DNA of 64,000 nucleotides, from contig NC_020191.1 of NCBI RefSeq assembly GCF_000315915.1, positions 744,001 to 808,000 on the forward strand, given 5' to 3'. A program made the translations under genes and the position numbers. This document shows positions 59,292 to 64,000 of the stretch, piece after piece. The notes under the pieces were generated by a model. It had not been told where the DNA came from and searched no databases. It saw only the letters and a list, made by a program, of their open reading frames with translations. This DNA comes from Henningerozyma blattae CBS 6284. Taxonomy: Eukaryota > Ascomycota > Saccharomycetes > Saccharomycetales > Saccharomycetaceae. Every line of letters begins with the position of its first letter. Position 1 is the stretch's first letter.

Positions 59292-60200
59292 TATATTTCT
59301 TTTATTATATATTTAAAATCTCTTTTGTAGACGTACTGGGACAATGTCTCTATATTTTATTCCTACTTTCTATTACCACCGTCGATTATAAAAGTACTAC
59401 AAATTGAGTATTGAGATCCTTTTAACTATCAATTATATAATAGTATAATAGTTAATATAAATTATTTTGATCTAATGTTTGTGTTCACAAAGATTATGAC
59501 AACAATTTGACAATCAGGTTTGAACTCCATAACAAAAAACATCAAAAAGCAATATTTTACTATTTGAAAACAAAATATTGTATACGTATTAAAATCAGGC
59601 TATTATAACCTAATAGGTTATCCAATGTTTTGTTTCGAAGGACGTCTTCTAACTATTCCAATTAAAGAGATTAATGCTTCACAAGGAAATCCATGTGATT
59701 TTGTGTCACTTGGAATTCGCGTCATATCTAGCCGCACAACATCCTCATGTTTTATTTCCTGCTACACCTGTACATTATTCGTGCGCTTGAATTGTTCAGT
59801 CAATATTACCGAAAAACAATGCGTCGCTGAAAATTCTAAGGGTCACGTTTTGAAAAACAATCTACAACACCTCTGGAAGAAGCTTTTACTCTCTAGACTG
59901 AATTCTCCGTTATTCTAGAGGGGATTGTAACAAAACTTAGGCAGACTGTAATGGAGAGAATCAAAGAGCTAGTGAGAAATGTTCCTTGGTCCAGAAGGAC
60001 ATATTCTGGGTCTGTCAGTTCTAGAGAAATCCTGGAGGAGCGGAGAGAGAGCCGGAATTTCTGCTGTGACTTACTATCGAGGTATGGATGGCTAATTTCG
60101 CCAATTTGAAAAAAGTTGATGAAAACAAGCACATTTATATAGGTTATATTGAATATTAATACAATTTGGCTTAAGAGAGAGGAACCAAAGAACCGACAAG
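59292..60200. promoter_or_regulatory. GIP1-RPS11 divergent region with Rap1-like site
   Basis: A 909-bp spacer. GGTATGGATGGC (60081-60092) reads GCCATCCATACC on the minus strand, close to the Rap1 consensus core, 109 bp before the RPS11 ATG; a single such site is weak for a ribosomal protein gene. A CCTCT/AGAGG pair brackets 59868-59921. A 97-codon ATG frame at 59625-59918 has no recognisable relatives and biased composition for Cys and Ser; I do not call it a gene. S. cerevisiae ZTA1 and FMP23 are absent here. Confidence 0.45.
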
Positions 60201-61013
60201 ATGTCTACTGAATTGACTGTTCAATCTGAAAGAGCTTTCCAAAAGGTATGAATTAGTGTGCTCAATTTTTAAAGAAATAGCGATGTGATAATTTAAGATT
60301 TTAGAACATTATAGAGACTTCCAAACTTTGATCAAATTATGTGTATGATAGATATGAGTTAATAGAATCCATGAATCAATTAGTTTACTGCCAGAAATTC
60401 ATCTGGATAATTTTAACTAAAACCGTTTAATGAACTATGTTATGATCTATTGAAAAAGAATAAACCAAAAAGTGTACTGTTAAATGTTGGAATCTTTATC
60501 TAAATTATTCGTCGAAATCCATTGTGGTTCTATTTTACTAACAGATATTTTTACGATAATTTATGTTATCAAACAATTTTTTTTAAATAGCAACCACACA
60601 TCTTCACCAATCCAAAGTTCAAGACCTCCAGAAGAACTAAGAGATGGTACAAGAATGTCGGTTTGGGTTTCAAGACCCCAAAGACCGCCATTGAAGGTAC
60701 TTACATTGACAAGAAATGTCCATTCACCGGTATGGTCTCTATCAGAGGTAAGATCTTAACTGGTACCGTTGTTTCTACCAAGATGCACCGTACCATTGTC
60801 ATCAGAAGAGATTACTTACATTACATTCCAAAGTACAACAGATTTGAAAAGAGACACAAGAACGTTCCAGTCCATGTTTCTCCAGCTTTCAGAGTTGAAG
60901 TTGGTGACATTGTTACTGCTGGTCAATGTAGACCAATCTCCAAGACTGTTAGATTCAACGTTGTTAAGGTCGCCTCTGGTGCCAAATCTAACAAGAAATT
61001 CACCAAATTCTAA
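60201..61013 (+). CDS. RPS11: 40S ribosomal protein S11 (uS17), with intron
   Basis: Two exons: 60201-60245 (15 codons, [15 protein letters not shown]) and 60591-61013, giving 155 residues (S. cerevisiae Rps11 is 156 aa). The intron starts GTATGA, has an exact TACTAAC branch point at 60536-60542 and ends at AG 60590 after a T-rich tract. Intron position is the same as in S. cerevisiae. The 345-nt intron is clearly AT-rich compared with the exons. The protein is nearly identical to Rps11 with the basic [13 protein letters not shown] stretch and the OB-fold core. It stands where both RPS11A (YDR025W) and RPS11B (YBR048W) lie on their tracks. Confidence 0.98.
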
Positions 61014-61291
61014 GTGGATTTAATATTTAACTATTATTATCTATTAAATTAAAAATCGCCTTTTTATAGCATATTATATTTAAATTTTATTTGTATAAAA
61101 TTCTCTTAGAAATCACAAAAACTTATTATTATTAATATTAAAGTACTGTTTCTAGCAAGTTTGAATCTTTCAAATACCTGAGTGTTATGATTAAAACTTA
61201 CCTTTTTATATTTTGTTCATTCATTAGTATTATAATTTATATAAATCATATTAAAATTTTTTATATACTTCTAATACAATAAATTAAAAAT

Positions 61292-63865
61292 TTAATCTAT
61301 AGAACTTTTCAATTCATCGATATTTCCTGTGGTATCTAATAAAAGCAATAGGTCTCTGCAAATATCATTAATTGTCTTTTCTTTAAATGATTTAATATTA
61401 TTTCTCATTTTTTCAAAGCACATTTTTAACTCATTACCATTTAATTTAATCCCTGGCTTTAATCTAGATAATTCCTCCCAATCTACTTGAGAATTTTCTG
61501 TAAAACCTAAATCTCTTAGTTTTTCTAATATCCATCTTTTATCATGCAATGTTATAGTTTCAACTTTCGCTATTGTTTCCTTTTTAAGTAATTTATTCCA
61601 TTTATAACGGCATTGAATACGTGATCTAGTACCATTCATCATTTCACTGACAACTGTCCAATTAACAATCGATTTGAAATTTCTAATAGCAGGCCTTTTA
61701 TTTCGAAGTTCTTCTAAATCTTCTTCAGTTTTAGCTTCTTGCTCTAATTTCGCCTGAGCTTGAGCATCAGCTTTGTGTGCATCAACCAACATTGCATTCA
61801 CAACCCTTTTCAATTCTTCTTCTTCTTCTTCAGACCATTTATGAGAAGCTCTATTCCCTCCACATTTTAAGTAATTTCTCCACCTATCTCTACAATCTTC
61901 TGGCATTCTTCCCAAAGTTTTACCAATTTCTGACCATTGACCTTCTTTTTGTGCGCATAACCTAGCTAACTGTCTTTCTTCCTCATCAGTCCATTTACCA
62001 CGTTGTTCGAATATATGATACTTTCTACGGACATGCTTATAGATAGAAGATCTTGTTCTGTGTGGTAAAACTTTGCAAATATTAACCCAAAAATCATCTT
62101 TCTTTCGCTCGTTACACCAAATTCTATTACAAACGTCATGTCTGGACATCCCTTTAATAGTTTGATAATCATTCACAAACTGTTCTAATGCAGCTTCCTC
62201 TTGCGAATCAAATGACTTTCCATTGCTTTGAGTTGTTGTTACAAATATCGTGGAAGCTTTTATTGCGGCTGACTGAATCAATTTACTTATATCTGGCACT
62301 TCCGTATAGTCTAATGGAATATTTACTTTAGGTAACACATCACGATAATGCTGAGGTTCCGAATGATGATTGTCAGAACCCAATGACTCATCCGATTGAG
62401 AATGTATTCCATTGTTATTCGATGATAAATGCTGATCGTTCAATGATTTTCCATTTTGTCTAGAAATATGTGATTGAGAAGCATGTGAAAGTAAGGAGTG
62501 ATCATGCATATGATCCTGTTGATCCACTTTTATATGTGGAAATTTTTGTGAATCGCGACTCATAGGAATAACATCTAAATGGTTTCGAATATCTTGTTTT
62601 GATTGTAGTGAGGATGATTTTTTATTTTGCTGTAAATGTGCTGCAAGAACTTCATCAAGTGAATGATGCTTTTGCAGTTTGTCTGTAGTAATTCCACTCA
62701 ACTCACTAATAGCTAAGGCACCATTAACCAGTGATTGATCATGTAGCCTTAAGTCTTCATTATTATGCTCATTAATCAAATCATTCAAATTACTCTTATT
62801 GTTATTATTACTTATACTGCTGTCACGAGTATCTGTTTCTATTGCCACCGAAGCTAGCATATCAGTTCTGGAAGAATGGGTGTTATTTGATGAAGCACTA
62901 AGATCATTTTTATTTTTACTATTCATATTATTCATTGAAATATCATTTCTAGATCTTCTACCAGAATTGCTGTCATTAATATTATGTGAAGCTACATTCG
63001 ATGAACTTTGTATACTTTCCTTGTCTTTATTATTGTTATTGGATATTTCTTCTTCTGTGTTTAAATATTGTTGGAAATCAGGGTGTTGTGCAATCGAATC
63101 AGTGTCTATTATGGCTCTTCTAACCAATTGATCATGTTCAGATACTTCATCGTTATTATCTTCATTATCATCTAATGTAGCTAGTTCTGGATCCACAGCT
63201 AAATGGAGCTTTGTTTTATTGTTATTATTTTTTGCCTTTTTATGACTATGGCGTTGAATATCCTGATCGTTATCTAAATCATTAGAGGTATCATTACTAT
63301 TATTAGTTGAAAGATTTTCATCCCCTTCATCATCTTCGTCTATCATATCTGCTCGAGATCTCTTATTACTTAATTTGGTAGGGTCTGCTTCATTACCAAC
63401 GTCATTTTCAGAAGCCAAAGCAGCTGCAACAGCTGCAATTGCAACTGAGTGTGGATCACGATTATTATTAGTTGAATCTGATTCTGTTTCATGAGATGAG
63501 ATACTTTGATTATTAACATCTGTATCTGCATGACGGAAAAACCATTCCATTTCTGCAGTTGTCGTGGAGTTACTGTTTAAGTGATCTACTTTTGGTCCCA
63601 CTAAATCAACATCAATATCTTCATCGTCATCTTCACCATCTTGATCTTGGCTATTGTGACTTTTACTGCCATAGTGCTTTCTATCCTTAGATGAATCTAA
63701 ATCACTACCGCTATCATTTTCAGGTTCGTCATCATTATTAAGACCAACGCCTACATATTTGAAAACAGCTTCTTCAACTGATTCATGCCTACTTTCCTGA
63801 TCATTGTTATCCAACTCAGCGCCAATAATATGCTTATTAGTTCTATTATTATTACTTAGGCTCAT
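61292..63865 (-). CDS. REB1: General regulatory factor Reb1
   Basis: An 857-residue Myb-type DNA-binding protein (S. cerevisiae Reb1 is 810 aa) that binds TTACCCG, sets nucleosome-free regions at Pol II promoters and terminates Pol I and Pol II transcription. The N-terminal two thirds is acidic and Asn/Ser/His-rich and includes the Reb1-specific start ESVEEAVFKYVGVGL and HPDFQQYLNTEEE. Myb repeats follow: KWTDEEERQL (W625) through RMPEDCRDRWRNYLKCG, then HKWSEEEEEELKR, and NWTVVSEMMNGTRSRIQCRY. The insertion between the Myb repeats is far shorter than in S. cerevisiae. NSI1 is a paralog, but the N-terminus identifies Reb1. The ATG at 63865 is used because the longer frame starts with TTG. Confidence 0.96.
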   Translation of the reverse strand: MSLSNNNRTNKHIIGAELDNNDQESRHESVEEAVFKYVGVGLNNDDEPENDSGSDLDSSKDRKHYGSKSHNSQDQDGEDDDEDIDVDLVGPKVDHLNSNSTTTAEMEWFFRHADTDVNNQSISSHETESDSTNNNRDPHSVAIAAVAAALASENDVGNEADPTKLSNKRSRADMIDEDDEGDENLSTNNSNDTSNDLDNDQDIQRHSHKKAKNNNNKTKLHLAVDPELATLDDNEDNNDEVSEHDQLVRRAIIDTDSIAQHPDFQQYLNTEEEISNNNNKDKESIQSSSNVASHNINDSNSGRRSRNDISMNNMNSKNKNDLSASSNNTHSSRTDMLASVAIETDTRDSSISNNNNKSNLNDLINEHNNEDLRLHDQSLVNGALAISELSGITTDKLQKHHSLDEVLAAHLQQNKKSSSLQSKQDIRNHLDVIPMSRDSQKFPHIKVDQQDHMHDHSLLSHASQSHISRQNGKSLNDQHLSSNNNGIHSQSDESLGSDNHHSEPQHYRDVLPKVNIPLDYTEVPDISKLIQSAAIKASTIFVTTTQSNGKSFDSQEEAALEQFVNDYQTIKGMSRHDVCNRIWCNERKKDDFWVNICKVLPHRTRSSIYKHVRRKYHIFEQRGKWTDEEERQLARLCAQKEGQWSEIGKTLGRMPEDCRDRWRNYLKCGGNRASHKWSEEEEEELKRVVNAMLVDAHKADAQAQAKLEQEAKTEEDLEELRNKRPAIRNFKSIVNWTVVSEMMNGTRSRIQCRYKWNKLLKKETIAKVETITLHDKRWILEKLRDLGFTENSQVDWEELSRLKPGIKLNGNELKMCFEKMRNNIKSFKEKTINDICRDLLLLLDTTGNIDELKSSID

Positions 63866-64000
63866 AGTCAAAACGGGTCTCTTGTATTAATAATCCTAAT
63901 CAAAATTTAAAAAAATAAATTTAAAAAAATAAAAAATACAATCAGGTAAAATATTAGAAATTTCTTGATTATAATGTAGATCAAAAAAAATACAGGATAA

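Noticed and set aside
59625..59918. 97-codon ATG frame upstream of RPS11
   Set aside because: No known relatives, Cys/Ser-rich random-looking composition, and located in the ribosomal protein gene promoter.
1..64000. CRISPR arrays, prophage, bacterial operons or transferred bacterial genes
   Set aside because: No spaced direct-repeat array and no prokaryote-like genes; all recognised genes are ordinary yeast genes with matching synteny.

Overview
The window is nuclear DNA from a budding yeast of the family Saccharomycetaceae. It is AT-rich, and almost every gene is an unmistakable ortholog of a Saccharomyces cerevisiae gene. RPS11 has a short spliced 5' exon with a TACTAAC branch point, and the intergenic regions carry yeast sites (PDRE, MCB, PAC/RRPE, Reb1, Cbf1). 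Solo LTRs of Ty-like retrotransposons cluster around tRNA genes. Gene order interleaves the two S. cerevisiae ohnolog tracks YBR020-YBR049 and YDR009-YDR025. Many genes that both tracks would jointly predict are absent (for example CHS3, YPK3, DAD1, KCS1, FIG1, QDR3, FAL1). I infer a post-genome-duplication species with its own pattern of gene loss, plausibly in the Kazachstania/Naumovozyma part of the tree. The species itself is not determined.

Layout. 1-9.7 kb: end of a galactokinase gene (GAL1/GAL3), the drug-efflux ABC transporter SNQ2 behind a cluster of Pdr1/Pdr3-type sites, and the uracil permease FUR4. 9.7-15.5 kb: gene-poor DNA with tRNA-Leu(UAA) flanked by solo LTRs. 15.5-49.6 kb: a dense block of single-copy genes: CHS2, SCO1, OLA1, CSG2, ETR1, CDS1, RKM3, RPL4, HMT1, PSF1, RAD61, PDX3, a FEX-type fluoride exporter, ATP3, FAT1, GCV1, TCM62 and ATG31. 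49.6-55.1 kb: a second gene-poor region with two tRNA-Val(UAC) genes and at least six LTR remnants, one nested in another. 55.1-64 kb: SES1, a probable GIP1, RPS11 with its intron, and REB1.

Functional themes. Ribosome production and translation: RPL4, RPS11, RKM3, HMT1, OLA1, SES1 and the tRNAs, with PAC/RRPE motifs in front of RKM3, HMT1 and RPL4. Mitochondria: SCO1, ETR1, ATP3, GCV1 and TCM62. Lipid and sphingolipid metabolism: CDS1, CSG2 and FAT1. Cell cycle and chromosomes: CHS2, PSF1, RAD61 and REB1. PSF1 and RAD61 are divergent and share a palindromic MluI cell-cycle box, which fits G1/S expression of a replication factor and a cohesin regulator.

The most informative non-coding structure is the LTR/tRNA architecture. 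Ty3-like solo LTRs sit 15-17 bp upstream of tRNA-Leu and of one tRNA-Val. Two of them are stacked at one target with three copies of the same 5-bp target sequence. A 218-bp solo LTR with a 5-bp duplication lies inside a 422-bp LTR. I found no wholly new coding system. The best candidates for new biology are the LTR arrangement, a possible mitochondrial-targeted long form of OLA1, and an unusual dyad-rich RPL4 promoter.
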